Below, piece after piece: positions 7,255 through 18,424 of a DNA stretch of 41,409 nucleotides. The stretch comes from Lachnospiraceae bacterium (GTDB lineage Bacteria > Bacillota > Clostridia > Oscillospirales > CAG-272). The position numbers and the translations under genes are program-made. The DNA lies in contig JAKSPT010000002.1 of the NCBI GenBank assembly GCA_024404495.1, forward strand, positions 1-41,409. The letters run 5' to 3'. The notes below the pieces were generated by a model. The model saw only the letters and a list, made by a program, of their open reading frames with translations, did no database searches and was not told where the DNA came from. Position 1 is the first letter of the stretch. Every line of letters starts with the position of its first letter.

Positions 7255-8373
7255 ATGCTCGTAAGATCGGTCACCTACCGCAATTTCCGGAATCTGTCCG
7301 ACGTGACCTTCCTGCCCGATCCGGGCGTCAACGTCCTGCACGGAAAAAACGCGCAGGGAAAGACGAACGTGCTCGAAGGGATCTATCTCTTCGCGCAGGG
7401 GAGATCCTTCCGGACGCCCCACGAAAGCGATCTGACGCGGTTCGGGGAGACGGAGGCCGGCGTGAGCCTCGCCTACGTGAGCGAAAAGACGCCGGAAAAG
7501 CTCAGAACGGTCGATATCCGCTGGTCGCTGACCCTGAAAAAGCGGATTCTGCGCGTCGATTCGGTCCCGGTCTCCAGAATGAGCGAAATGATCGGCGGCT
7601 TCCGGGCGGTGCTCTTCTGTCCGCAGCATCTTTCCCTCGTCAACGACGGTCCGGCGATCCGCAGGAATTTCCTCGACGTCGCGATCTCACAGCTCGAGCC
7701 GCGCTATCTTGCCTCCCTGCAGAGCTACAGACGGCTTCTGGAGCAGAGGAACGCGCGCCTGCGGCAGCTCAAGGCGGAAGCGATCGGCGCTTATCCGAAA
7801 ACAGACGCCACCGCGGAGGTCATATCCGCGCAGATGGCGAAGGAAGCGGCGTTTCTCGCCGGGAGACGGTACGAATACACCGAAAAGCTGAGCGGGGAAT
7901 GCGCCTCGTTCTTTGCCGATCTGACCGCCGCCGACGGCTTTACCGAAAAGGAGGTCCCCTCCCTGCGGTACCGTACCCCGAAGACCGAGGAGGAGTACCG
8001 GAAGGCGCTGACCGAAAACCTCGACGGCGAGATACGGATGGGCGTGACGCTCTACGGCATCCAGAAGGACGACGTGGAAATACGGCTGAACGGACACGAC
8101 GCGAGGATATTTGCCTCGCAGGGACAGCAGCGAAGCCTTGCTCTCGCCCTGAAATTCGGCGAAGGCGCCCTTTCCGCGCGGATCTCGGGAGAGGAACCCG
8201 TCTATCTCCTTGACGATATCCTGAGCGAGCTTGACGGCGTCAGACGCGAGTACCTGCTCTCCGGCATCCGGAGAAAGCAGGTGATCCTCACCTCCTGCGA
8301 CCCGCTTCCGATCGAATGCAGGCGCGTGGAGGTCGTGAACGGGACGCTGCTCCCGGCAAACGGAAGACGGTAA
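7255..8373 (+). CDS. recF: DNA replication/repair protein RecF
   Basis: A 372-aa SMC-like ATPase that helps load RecA at single-strand gaps through RecFOR. It has Walker A GKNAQGKT near the N-terminus (about 31-38), the ABC-type signature in the SQGQQRSLALALK segment, and Walker B VYLLDDILSELD near the C-terminus. The start codon is one base past the dnaN stop and has no clear Shine-Dalgarno site, so translational coupling to dnaN is likely. Confidence 0.96.
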   Translation: MLVRSVTYRNFRNLSDVTFLPDPGVNVLHGKNAQGKTNVLEGIYLFAQGRSFRTPHESDLTRFGETEAGVSLAYVSEKTPEKLRTVDIRWSLTLKKRILRVDSVPVSRMSEMIGGFRAVLFCPQHLSLVNDGPAIRRNFLDVAISQLEPRYLASLQSYRRLLEQRNARLRQLKAEAIGAYPKTDATAEVISAQMAKEAAFLAGRRYEYTEKLSGECASFFADLTAADGFTEKEVPSLRYRTPKTEEEYRKALTENLDGEIRMGVTLYGIQKDDVEIRLNGHDARIFASQGQQRSLALALKFGEGALSARISGEEPVYLLDDILSELDGVRREYLLSGIRRKQVILTSCDPLPIECRRVEVVNGTLLPANGRR

Positions 8374-8421
8374 CGCAGCGCGGAAGCACCGCTTCCGGCT
8401 TACGAAAGACAGGATAATACG

Positions 8422-8688
8422 ATGTATCTTCATATCGGCAACCACAAAAACGTGCGCACGAGGCAGATCATCGGGATCTTCGATCTCGACACCGCTTCTT
8501 CCTCGGCAATCACGAGGAGCTTCATCAAACGGAAAGAAAAAGAAGGAAAGACGGTATTCGCCGCGGAGGAGATCCCGAAATCCTTCGTTCTGACCGACGG
8601 GGGAACGGTCCTGTTCTCCCAGATCTCCTCCAAACGGCTTCTCGGCAGGACCGAAGCGTTCTCCGAGAATGAAAACGACGAAATCTGA
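8422..8688 (+). CDS. remB: RemB-like DUF370 regulatory protein
   Basis: An 88-aa protein of the RemA/RemB (DUF370) family: MYLHIGNHKNVRTRQIIGIFDLD at the N-terminus, then SSAITRSFIKR and KSFVLTD. The location between recF and gyrB is that of yaaB/remB in Bacillus. RemA proteins bind DNA as rings and activate biofilm-matrix and osmoprotection genes in B. subtilis; the RemB role is less clear. The basic stretch VRTRQ (15-19) is a plausible DNA-contact region (inference). AGGA lies 8 nt before the ATG. Confidence 0.9.
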   Translation: MYLHIGNHKNVRTRQIIGIFDLDTASSSAITRSFIKRKEKEGKTVFAAEEIPKSFVLTDGGTVLFSQISSKRLLGRTEAFSENENDEI

Positions 8689-8701
8689 AACGACAAACTG
8701 A

Positions 8702-10660
<1,959 letters not shown>

Positions 10661-11037
10661 TCTCCCGCCCGGCGTGAATTCCTGACGCGGGAAGAAAATT
10701 TTGCGACGGAATCCGACGGTTTTCCACAGATTCCGGCACGGTTTCCGCAGTTATCAACATTTTGCACAGACACCCTGTTGAAAACTCCGGAAATGCCTGT
10801 AAACAGCTGATTTTCAGGCTGTGGAAAACCCCGGGGCGGCCGCCTTCCGGGCGGGTCGGAAACGGTTTTCCACAGGGAAAACGATCCACAGGAAAATTTC
10901 GCATTTTGATTTTCTTCCTTCGGAAAAGACGGTTTTTCGGGAAAAAACGGGATTTCCGGTCCCCGAAACCGGTTTTCCACAGGCCGGGCAGAGTACGTTT
11001 TCCACAGAGATAAGAACAACGAAAGGTAACATACAAC
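10661..11037. other. Candidate oriC part 2: gyrB-gyrA intergenic region dense in DnaA-box-like sites
   Basis: A 377-bp gene-free stretch within what is normally a compact gyrBA operon. Exact TTTTCCACAG occurs at 10720-10729, 10866-10875, 10973-10982 and 10998-11007 (+) and at 10819-10828 (-). TTTTGCACAG lies at 10760-10769, TTATCAACA at 10751-10759 and TTTTCAACAG at 10775-10784 (-). A moderately AT-rich segment (about 10890-10932) lies between the two sub-clusters. No promoter of consensus quality and no stable terminator is evident. It could be a second DnaA-binding region of oriC or a DnaA-titration or gyrA-regulatory site; the sequence alone does not decide. Confidence 0.65.
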
Positions 11038-13734
11038 GTGAAAAAGAACGAGACAGAAGAGGTCCTTGAATTTCCGGATCAGAAGATCGTAGAAGTACCG
11101 ATGGAACGGGAAGTGAAGAAATCCTTCCTTGATTACGCGATGTCGGTCATCGTGTCCCGCGCCCTCCCCGACGCGAAGGACGGCTTGAAGCCGGTCCACC
11201 GCCGCATTCTGTATTCCATGTTTGAAGACGGTCTGACCGTGGATAAGCCCTACCGCAAATCGGCGACGACGGTCGGAAACGTGCTCGGCAGCTACCATCC
11301 GCACGGCGACTCCTCGGTCTACGACGCGATGGTCCGTCTGGCGCAGCCCTTCTCGATGCGCTATCCGCTCATCGACGGTCACGGAAACTTCGGTTCGGTC
11401 GACGGCGACCCCGCCGCGGCGTACCGTTATACCGAGGCGAGAATGGCGAAGATCGCCGATCTGATGCTCGCCGATATCAAGAAAGAGGTCGTGGACTGGG
11501 ATCCCAACTTCGATAACAAGCTGAAGGAGCCTCACGTCCTGCCCAGCCGCTTTCCGAACCTGCTCGTCAACGGCTCGGTCGGTATCGCCGTCGGTATGGC
11601 GACGAACATCCCCCCGCACAACCTCACCGAGGTCATTGACGGCACGGTCTATCTGATGGATCATCCCGAGGCGACGGTGCAGGAGCTGATGACCTTCATC
11701 AAGGGGCCCGACTTCCCGACCGGCGCGACGATCTACGGCACCGCCGGGATCACCGAGACCTATATGACCGGCCGCGGACGCATCACCGTCCGTTCCAAGG
11801 CGCAGGTGGACGAGGAGAAGCATCAGATCATCATCACCGAGATCCCGTATCAGGTCAATAAGGTCAATCTCGTGCAGGCGATGGCGGACTGCGTCAAGGA
11901 CAAGCGCATCGAAGGCATCACCAACATCAACGACGAGACCAGCATGGAGGGTATGCGCATCGTCGTCGATTTCCGCAAGGACGCGAACGGCTATATTATC
12001 CTCAATCAGCTCTATAAATTCACGCAGCTGCAGGATACCTTTGCCGCCGTGATGCTCGCGCTGGTCAACGGCGAGCCGAAGGTTCTGAACCTGAAGCAGA
12101 TCCTCGAGGTCTATATCGCCCATCAGATCGACGTCATCACCCGCCGGACGCAGTACGAGCTCAAGAGAGCCCTCCACGACGCCCACATCAACGAAGGCTA
12201 CCGCATCGCGATCGACAATATCGACGAGGTCATCCGCATCATCCGCGCTTCCGGCTCGGTGCAGGAGGCAAAGGAGGCGCTGATGAAGGCGTTCACCGCA
12301 GACGACGTTGACAATCTGATCGGCGAGGGCGGAAAGGAAGGTCTTTCCGATATGCAGGCGCAGGCGATCGTCGAAATGCCGCTCGGACGCCTTGCCGGCA
12401 TGGAGCGGAAAAAGATCGAGGAAACGCTTGCGGGTCTGATGGATCAGATCCGGAAGATCGAGGAGATCCTCCACGACGAGGGCAAGATCAAGGATATCAT
12501 CAAGACCGACCTGAACGACGTCAAGGCGAAATTCGGCGACGCGAGACGCACCGCTCTCGAAGCGGTCGAAAACGAGCTTCTCGCCGAGGATCTGATCGAA
12601 AAGCACACCTGCCTCATCACGATGACCCACGACGGCTATATCAAGAGACAGAATTCCGCCGAATATTTCGCACAGAACCGCGGCGGTATGGGCGTCAAGG
12701 GCATGGGTACGAAGGAAACCGACGACGTCGAGAAGATGTTCGGCGTCTATTCGCACTCCTTCCTGCTCTTCTTCACCAATCTCGGCAAGGTCCACGTCAA
12801 GAAGGCGTTCACCATTCCCGAGGTCAAGAGCAACACCGGCAAGGGCACGCACATCAATAATATCGTCGATCTGCAGGCGGGCGAGAGCGTGACCGCGCTC
12901 GTTTCGGTCAACGGCTGGAAGGACGGCTCGTATCTGACGATGGTCACGAAGAACGGTACCGTCAAGCGCACCGCGCTCTCCGAGTTCGAGTATCAGAGAA
13001 AGGGCGGCAAGATCGCCATCTCGCTCGACGAAGGAGACGAGCTGGCCTTCGTTCTGAACACCAAGGCGGACGACGAGATCATCATCGCCACGAAGGAGGG
13101 CTGCGCGACCCGCTTCCCGGTCTCCGAGGTGCGTGAGATGGGCAGAACCGCGCGCGGCGTCATCGGTATCCGTCCCGAGGAGGGCGACTACGTGACCTCC
13201 GCGGCACTGGTCGAGCCCGAAAAAGACCTGCTCACCGTCACCGAAAACGGCTACGGCAAGCGGACGAGCTACGACGACTTCCGATGCGCGCACCGCGGCG
13301 GCAAGGGCGTCATCGTCCACGGCATCAACGAGAAGACCGGACGCCTCTGCGGCATTGCTTCGGTCGACGAAAACGACGACGTCATGCTGATGTCCTCCGA
13401 GCCCAAGATCATCCGTACTCCCGTTTCGGGCATTTCCTATTACAGCCGCACCGCGTCGGGCGTCATCGTGATGCGTACCGACCGTGAAAAGGGCATCGTC
13501 GTCACCGACTTTACCGTCATTCCCGATGAGGAAGCGATCAATAAGATGATCGCAGAGGCGGAAGCCGCTTCCGAAAAGGACGACGGCTCCGATATCGGTG
13601 ATATCGGTGATATCGGTGATATCGGCGAAAACGACGCCGAAAACGAGGTTTCGACCGAAGAGCTCCTTCCGGAAGACGCGGAAACCGAAGAAACCGGCGG
13701 CGAAAATGACGAAAACGGCGAAAATAACGAATAA
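11038..13734 (+). CDS. gyrA: DNA gyrase subunit A
   Basis: An 898-aa breakage-reunion subunit of gyrase. It starts with GTG at 11038 after an AAAGG site. The N-terminal domain has [21 protein letters not shown] and the quinolone-region motif [14 protein letters not shown] with Ser and Asp at the usual resistance positions (wild-type form). The Tyr nucleophile lies in [10 protein letters not shown]. The C-terminal beta-pinwheel carries a GyrA-box-like YQRKGGK, favouring gyrase over topoisomerase IV. The last about 60 residues are an acidic tail, with a DIG triplet repeated four times from a 9-bp DNA tandem repeat (13591-13626). Only 14 bp separate it from mnmG. Confidence 0.96.
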   Translation: MKKNETEEVLEFPDQKIVEVPMEREVKKSFLDYAMSVIVSRALPDAKDGLKPVHRRILYSMFEDGLTVDKPYRKSATTVGNVLGSYHPHGDSSVYDAMVRLAQPFSMRYPLIDGHGNFGSVDGDPAAAYRYTEARMAKIADLMLADIKKEVVDWDPNFDNKLKEPHVLPSRFPNLLVNGSVGIAVGMATNIPPHNLTEVIDGTVYLMDHPEATVQELMTFIKGPDFPTGATIYGTAGITETYMTGRGRITVRSKAQVDEEKHQIIITEIPYQVNKVNLVQAMADCVKDKRIEGITNINDETSMEGMRIVVDFRKDANGYIILNQLYKFTQLQDTFAAVMLALVNGEPKVLNLKQILEVYIAHQIDVITRRTQYELKRALHDAHINEGYRIAIDNIDEVIRIIRASGSVQEAKEALMKAFTADDVDNLIGEGGKEGLSDMQAQAIVEMPLGRLAGMERKKIEETLAGLMDQIRKIEEILHDEGKIKDIIKTDLNDVKAKFGDARRTALEAVENELLAEDLIEKHTCLITMTHDGYIKRQNSAEYFAQNRGGMGVKGMGTKETDDVEKMFGVYSHSFLLFFTNLGKVHVKKAFTIPEVKSNTGKGTHINNIVDLQAGESVTALVSVNGWKDGSYLTMVTKNGTVKRTALSEFEYQRKGGKIAISLDEGDELAFVLNTKADDEIIIATKEGCATRFPVSEVREMGRTARGVIGIRPEEGDYVTSAALVEPEKDLLTVTENGYGKRTSYDDFRCAHRGGKGVIVHGINEKTGRLCGIASVDENDDVMLMSSEPKIIRTPVSGISYYSRTASGVIVMRTDREKGIVVTDFTVIPDEEAINKMIAEAEAASEKDDGSDIGDIGDIGDIGENDAENEVSTEELLPEDAETEETGGENDENGENNE
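13591..13626 (+). repeat. 9-bp tandem repeat (x4) in the gyrA tail
   Basis: Four copies of gatatcggt, the last ending in c, encode (Asp-Ile-Gly)4 in the acidic tail. Perfect short repeats of this type expand and contract by slippage. Confidence 0.9.
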
Positions 13735-13748
13735 AAGCGAATAAAACG

Positions 13749-15665
13749 ATGGAAATCTTATCCCTTTACCATCAGGCGACGAGATACGCCCTCGGCTCCG
13801 CCGAGGTCGCCGTGATCGGCGCCGGGCACGCGGGCATTGAAGCGGCTCTGGCGTCGGCGCGGTTGGGGCTCGATACCGTTCTCTTTACGATGTCCCTCGA
13901 CGCCATCGGCAATATGCCCTGCAATCCCTCGATCGGAGGGACCGGGAAAGGGCATCTCGTCTACGAGATCGACGCCCTCGGCGGCGAAATGGGACGCGCG
14001 GCGGACCGCGTGACCCTTTCGAGCCGGACGCTCAACCTCGGCAAAGGCCCCGCCGTCCATTCCAAACGGGTGCAGGCGGACCGGAAAAAGTATCAGGCGA
14101 TCATGAAAAAGACGCTTGAGGACACGCCTCACCTCCGTCTGATCCAGAGCGAGATCGTTTCCCTGCTCACCGAGGAGGAAAACGGGACGAAAAAGGTCTC
14201 GGGCGTCGTGACGAGGCTCGGCGGCGTGTGGAAAGCAAAGGCTGTCATCTGCTGTTCGGGCACCTATCTCGACGGCAGGGTGATCGTCGGAGACGCTTCC
14301 TACCCCTCCGGACCCGACGATATGCTCCCCGCGATCGGTCTTTCCGACTCCCTGAAGGCGCTCGGCATCCGCATGATGCGCTTCAAGACCGGGACCCCGC
14401 CCCGCGTGCTTCGCTCCACCATTGATTTTTCCGTGCTCGAGGAACAGCCCGGCGAAAGCCCGATCGTTCCCTTCTCCGCCGATACCGACGAGGAAGAACT
14501 GAATAAAATCGACAGCGTTCCCTGCCATATCGTCTATACCAACGCAGAAACGCACCGCATTATCCGCGAAAATCTCGGCAGGAGCCCGCTTTTCAACGGT
14601 CTGATCGACGGCGTCGGTCCCCGTTACTGCCCCTCGATCGAGACCAAGATCGTCCGCTTCGCCGACAAGGAGCGCCATCAGCTCTTCGTCGAGCCGATGG
14701 GGGAGAACACCGGGGAAATGTATCTGCAGGGCTTTTCCTCTTCCCTGCCCGAGGACGTGCAGCGCGAAATGCTGAAAACGCTGCCCGGCTTTTCGCACGC
14801 GGAGACGACGAGAAACGCCTACGCGATCGAATACGACTGCATCGACCCGCTTCAGCTTTATCCGACCCTCGAATGCAAGCTGATCTCCGGCTTTTACGGC
14901 GCGGGACAGTTCAACGGTACCTCGGGCTACGAGGAAGCCGCCGCACAGGGGCTTATCGCCGGGATCAACGCGGCGCTGAAGCTGAAAAACGAGGAGCCGC
15001 TGATCCTTTCGCGCGACAGCTCCTATATCGGGACCCTGATCGACGATCTCGTGACCAAGGGCACCGAGGAACCTTACAGAATTATGACCTCCCGCTCCGA
15101 ATACCGTCTTCTGCTCCGGCAGGACAACGCCGACGCGCGTCTGACGCCGCTCGGAAAGCGCGTGGGGCTGATCTCCGAGGACAGATATGCCCGTTTTCTT
15201 GAAAAACAGCGTCTGATCGAAGAGGAAGTATACCGTCTCGAAAACAGCGTCGTCCCGCCGAAGGACGCGCTGAACGAGCTTTTGGAAAAATATGGAATGC
15301 CGAAAGCGGAAACCGGCGTCCGTCTTGCCGATCTGCTCCGCAGACCGGGGCTGGATTACGAAGCGATCGCTCCGGTCGACGTCTGCCGCCCCGTACTCCC
15401 CGCAAGAGTGACCGAATGCGTGCAGATCCTGATCAAGTACGACGGGTATATCAAGCGCCAGCTTGCCGAGGCGGCGCGGAGCGCGAAGCTCGCCGAGAAG
15501 AACCTCCCGGCGGATCTCGATTATTCGGCGATCAAGGGTCTTCGCCTCGAGGCGCAGCAGAAGCTGAACGAGGTGAGACCGCTCAATATCGGGCAGGCGT
15601 CCCGTATCTCGGGCGTTTCTCCCGCCGATATCTCGGTTTTGCTGATTTTCCTCGGCAGATCGTAA
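13749..15665 (+). CDS. mnmG: tRNA uridine-5-carboxymethylaminomethyl modification enzyme MnmG (GidA)
   Basis: A 638-aa FAD enzyme that, with MnmE, installs the cmnm5 group on the wobble uridine of certain tRNAs. The FAD Rossmann motif is [17 protein letters not shown] (about 24-40). Family signatures are [37 protein letters not shown] and [20 protein letters not shown]. The C-terminal MnmE-binding helical domain is complete. The usual partner gene mnmE, normally just upstream, is absent from the window. There is no clear Shine-Dalgarno site (A-rich AAAGCGAATAAAACG), so coupling to gyrA is possible. It is followed by rsmG after 19 bp. Confidence 0.95.
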   Translation: MEILSLYHQATRYALGSAEVAVIGAGHAGIEAALASARLGLDTVLFTMSLDAIGNMPCNPSIGGTGKGHLVYEIDALGGEMGRAADRVTLSSRTLNLGKGPAVHSKRVQADRKKYQAIMKKTLEDTPHLRLIQSEIVSLLTEEENGTKKVSGVVTRLGGVWKAKAVICCSGTYLDGRVIVGDASYPSGPDDMLPAIGLSDSLKALGIRMMRFKTGTPPRVLRSTIDFSVLEEQPGESPIVPFSADTDEEELNKIDSVPCHIVYTNAETHRIIRENLGRSPLFNGLIDGVGPRYCPSIETKIVRFADKERHQLFVEPMGENTGEMYLQGFSSSLPEDVQREMLKTLPGFSHAETTRNAYAIEYDCIDPLQLYPTLECKLISGFYGAGQFNGTSGYEEAAAQGLIAGINAALKLKNEEPLILSRDSSYIGTLIDDLVTKGTEEPYRIMTSRSEYRLLLRQDNADARLTPLGKRVGLISEDRYARFLEKQRLIEEEVYRLENSVVPPKDALNELLEKYGMPKAETGVRLADLLRRPGLDYEAIAPVDVCRPVLPARVTECVQILIKYDGYIKRQLAEAARSAKLAEKNLPADLDYSAIKGLRLEAQQKLNEVRPLNIGQASRISGVSPADISVLLIFLGRS

Positions 15666-15684
15666 GCCGCAGGGGGGCTTTGCT

Positions 15685-16428
15685 ATGAAAGAACTCGTTC
15701 CGTTCACACCGTACGACCACGCGGAAGAGATCCTTCCGGTGTTATCGGAAAACGGCTTTTCCGTCTCCGAAGAGGCGTTAAAGATGCTTTCCGATTATGA
15801 AAACGCGCTGCTTGACGTCAACCGCTATATGAATCTGACGGCGATCACCGAGCCGCACGCCGTCGCGCTCAAGCATTTTGCCGACAGCCTGACGATCTCC
15901 CGGTTCATTCCGGAGAACGCCCGGGTCGCCGACGTCGGAAGCGGCGCAGGCTTCCCCGCGCTTCCCCTCGCCATCTGCCGTCCCGATCTGCGCGTCATCG
16001 CGATCGACGGGACCGATAAGCGCGTGCGTTTCCTGCGGGAGACGGTCGAAAAGGTCGGGATCCGCAACGCGGGCGCGATGACCGGGCGTGCCGAGGCAGT
16101 CGCGCGCGATCCCTCCTTCCGCGAGCAGTTCGACGTCGTGACCGCCAGAGCGGTCGCAAGGCTGAACGTCCTTGCCGAGCTCTGCCTCCCCCTCGTGAAG
16201 AAGGGCGGGTATTTCCTCGCGATGAAAAGCGTGCTTGCCGACGAAGAGCTGAAGGAAGCGAAGAAGGCGATCCACGTCCTCGGAGGCAGGTATATTAAGG
16301 AAGAAAAGATGAAGCTGACCGGAAACGGCGAGACGGTCGAGCGCTCGGTCGTCGTGATTGAGAAGATCCTGCCGACCGACCCGCGCTATCCCCGCGATTA
16401 TTCGGCGATCGACAAAAAACCGCTCTGA
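15685..16428 (+). CDS. rsmG: 16S rRNA (guanine527-N7)-methyltransferase RsmG
   Basis: A 247-aa SAM-dependent methyltransferase for G527 in the 530 loop of 16S rRNA. It shows the family start region LSDYENALLDVNRYMNLTAITE, the SAM-binding motif VADVGSGAGFPALPLAI (about 76-92), and the downstream TARAVARLNVLAELCLPLVKKGG. Its SD AGGGGGG is strong. mnmG-rsmG is the normal pair, and the noc/parA/parB cluster follows as in Bacillus. Transcription ends at a terminator that touches a parS site. Confidence 0.95.
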   Translation: MKELVPFTPYDHAEEILPVLSENGFSVSEEALKMLSDYENALLDVNRYMNLTAITEPHAVALKHFADSLTISRFIPENARVADVGSGAGFPALPLAICRPDLRVIAIDGTDKRVRFLRETVEKVGIRNAGAMTGRAEAVARDPSFREQFDVVTARAVARLNVLAELCLPLVKKGGYFLAMKSVLADEELKEAKKAIHVLGGRYIKEEKMKLTGNGETVERSVVVIEKILPTDPRYPRDYSAIDKKPL

Positions 16429-16442
16429 ACCGAATTCCAAAG

Positions 16443-16473
16443 ACGCTTTCGTGAAAACGGAAGCGTTTTTTGT
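16443..16473 (+). terminator. rsmG terminator abutting parS
   Basis: Stem acgctttcg / cggaagcgt (one G-U pair) with T at 16466-16471. Its U tract runs straight into the parS palindrome that begins at 16471. Confidence 0.8.
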
Positions 16474-16486
16474 TTCACGTGAAACA
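16471..16486. other. parS: parS centromere site 1
   Basis: TGTTTCACGTGAAACA, a perfect 16-bp palindrome identical to the consensus ParB site of B. subtilis. It lies between rsmG and the Noc-like gene. Confidence 0.97.
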
Positions 16487-16531
16487 ATTCGTTCGACAAG
16501 CCCCGTTTCCCGTTTTTTCGCAGACAAGGCG

Positions 16532-16540
16532 TGATAGAAT
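16532..16540 (+). promoter_or_regulatory. Probable extended -10 promoter of the Noc-like gene
   Basis: TGa plus TAGAAT, 27 bp before the ATG at 16567. No good -35 is visible at the expected distance, so this call is tentative. Confidence 0.45.
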
Positions 16541-16566
16541 GGCGGAAAACGGATAAGGGGGTCAAT

Positions 16567-17511
16567 ATGGAAGGGTTACGCTATTTCAGAAGAAAAAAGC
16601 CGGGGGACGAAGGGGTCGTTGCGACCGTGCGGGCGGTCAGAACCGAGCAGATCGCGCCCGATCCGGTCCTGCCGCCCGACGTGTGCCGCGCGGACGAGCT
16701 GCAGGCGCTTGCCGACAGCATCAGGAGGCGCGGGATCGTCGAGCCGCTGATCGTCAGAGAGGTCGATTACGAGGACCGGGAGACGCCGATCGTCCGGACA
16801 CCGTCGGGGAGCGAGGTCTCGCTCGTTTCCGACCGGATCCGGGATCCGATGGGAAAAAAGCCGCTGTATTACGTCGTGTCGGGAGAAAAACGGCTTCGTG
16901 CCGCGCGGATGGTGGGGCTGGAGACGGTTCCCTGCCTGCTGACCGAGTGCGGAAAGGAGGAAGCGGCGGAGCTGACCGCCATTCTGCGGATGAGAAGACC
17001 GGGGCGGCATCCGCTCGACGACTGCGCGCTGCTGACGGCGTGGATGCGCGCTTACGCGGTGAGCAGAAGCGAAGCGGCAAAAAAGCTGTGCGTCGCGGAG
17101 CACGCGATCGGCGACCTGCTTGCCCTCGGCATTTTCGGCACGCTTGAAAAGGAGGTGCTGAGGCTCGCGGGGATCGGTAGAGAGACGGCGGCGGCGCTTT
17201 CCGCGGTGCGGGACGAACGGACGCGGGCGGGATTGCTCGTGAAGATCGCGGAGGAAGGACTTTCCGACCGGAAGGCAAAGGCGCTGATCGAAAAAGCGTT
17301 GACGGCGGAAAAGGCGGGATCGGGATGCCGCGGCGTCGTGCGGGACGTCCGTTTGTTTTCCAACACCTTCGACCGCGCGGTCGAGGCGATGCGCGCGTCG
17401 GGCTACGACGTGGAGTATGAAAAATCCGATGAAAACGGTTCCGCGGGGTTCCTGATCCTGATCCGCACCGAAAACGTTTCACGTGAAACATTTTCCGACC
17501 CGAAAACGTAA
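16567..17511 (+). CDS. Noc-like ParB-family protein with degenerate ParB motif
   Basis: A 314-aa ParB/Noc relative placed between rsmG and parA exactly like B. subtilis noc. The ATG at 16567 follows AAGGGGG. The N-terminal ParB fold is recognisable: LQALADSIRRRGIVEPLIV (about 45-63) and YVVSGEKRLRAARMVGLETVPC (about 102-123). An insertion of about 33 residues (66-99) separates the two. The next family motif, normally ENLQRxDLNPxEEA, is decayed to ILRMRRPGRHPLDDCA (139-154). A ParB-type helix-turn-helix follows (YAVSRSEAAKKLCV, about 163-176), and the C-terminus RLFSNTFDRAVEAMRASG resembles clostridial Noc/ParB tails. Noc coordinates division with chromosome position; here the CTP-binding function is uncertain. 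A parS site lies inside its last codons. Confidence 0.8.
   Translation: MEGLRYFRRKKPGDEGVVATVRAVRTEQIAPDPVLPPDVCRADELQALADSIRRRGIVEPLIVREVDYEDRETPIVRTPSGSEVSLVSDRIRDPMGKKPLYYVVSGEKRLRAARMVGLETVPCLLTECGKEEAAELTAILRMRRPGRHPLDDCALLTAWMRAYAVSRSEAAKKLCVAEHAIGDLLALGIFGTLEKEVLRLAGIGRETAAALSAVRDERTRAGLLVKIAEEGLSDRKAKALIEKALTAEKAGSGCRGVVRDVRLFSNTFDRAVEAMRASGYDVEYEKSDENGSAGFLILIRTENVSRETFSDPKT
17475..17490. other. parS: parS centromere site 2, inside the Noc-like coding sequence
   Basis: CGTTTCACGTGAAACA, one mismatch from the 16-bp consensus and with the 14-bp palindromic core intact. It encodes VSRET near the protein's C-terminus. Confidence 0.93.
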
Positions 17512-17538
17512 AGATTTTGCAAAAACCGCCTTCTCTTG

Positions 17539-17567
17539 TTGACAAGTGACCGAAAAGTTGATATAAT
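17539..17567 (+). promoter_or_regulatory. parA promoter, full consensus
   Basis: TTGACA (17539-17544), a 17-bp spacer, TGa plus TATAAT (17562-17567). This is the best promoter in the window, 44 bp before the parA start. Confidence 0.92.
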
Positions 17568-17610
17568 AAAGGTAATTACGAAAAAAACCAACGGGACGGA
17601 GGTGAACGTT

Positions 17611-18372
17611 TTGGGCAAGATCATTGCACTTGCCAATCAGAAAGGCGGCGTCGGAAAGACGACCTCTGCGGTCAATATCGCAGCCGCGCTCGGCGCGATG
17701 GGAAAACGCGCCCTTCTTGTTGATATGGACCCGCAGGGCAACTCGACGAGCGGCGTCGGCGTCAACAAAAAGAGCATCAAGCTGTCAACCTACGACGCGC
17801 TGATCAACCGCTCGACGGCGGCTTCCTGTATTATAGAGACGGAATTTCAGAATTTATGGGTGATGCCCGCGAATATTACGCTGGCTGCAGCAGAATTTGA
17901 ACTCGTTGCGACCGATTTCCGCGAAAACCGGATGAAGGTGGCGCTCGATTCGGTCAAGGACAGCTTCGACTACATTCTGATCGACTGTCCCCCCTCTCTC
18001 GGCAATCTGACCGTGAACGCGCTCGTCGCGTGCGACGGCGTGATCGTTCCGATGCAGTGCGAATATTATTCGCTCGAGGGGCTTTCTCAGCTGATGTTCT
18101 CGATCAAGCAGCTCAAGAGACTGTACAATCCCGATCTTCAGATCGTCGGTATTCTCATCACGATGTATAACGGCAGACTGAATCTGACCCTTCAGGTCAT
18201 GGACGAGCTGAAGAAATACTACGCAAGCAAGCTGTTTTCCGCTACCATTCAGAGGAACGTGCGTCTTTCCGAGGCTCCGAGCTACGGAATGCCGATCATG
18301 TACTACGATAAGTACAGCAAAGGCTGCGAGGCGTACGAGGCGGTCGCAAAAGAAATCATGGAACGGATCTGA
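17611..18372 (+). CDS. parA: Chromosome partitioning ATPase ParA (Soj)
   Basis: A 253-aa deviant Walker A ATPase that binds the nucleoid, moves ParB-parS complexes, and in Bacillus also regulates DnaA. I chose the TTG at 17611: GGAGGTG (17598-17604) lies 6 nt upstream, and the resulting length equals that of Soj. Walker A KGGVGKTTSAVN is near residue 11, followed by LLVDMDPQGNSTSG, the Walker B region YILIDCPPSLG, and PMQCEYYSLEG. The C-terminal motif EAPSYGMPI is complete. A dedicated consensus promoter allows expression apart from mnmG-rsmG. parB follows after 52 bp. Confidence 0.96.
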   Translation: MGKIIALANQKGGVGKTTSAVNIAAALGAMGKRALLVDMDPQGNSTSGVGVNKKSIKLSTYDALINRSTAASCIIETEFQNLWVMPANITLAAAEFELVATDFRENRMKVALDSVKDSFDYILIDCPPSLGNLTVNALVACDGVIVPMQCEYYSLEGLSQLMFSIKQLKRLYNPDLQIVGILITMYNGRLNLTLQVMDELKKYYASKLFSATIQRNVRLSEAPSYGMPIMYYDKYSKGCEAYEAVAKEIMERI

Positions 18373-18424
18373 ACCGTTTCCACAACCCTGAAAGGATATT
18401 CGCGGAAGCGAAAACGGTACTGAA

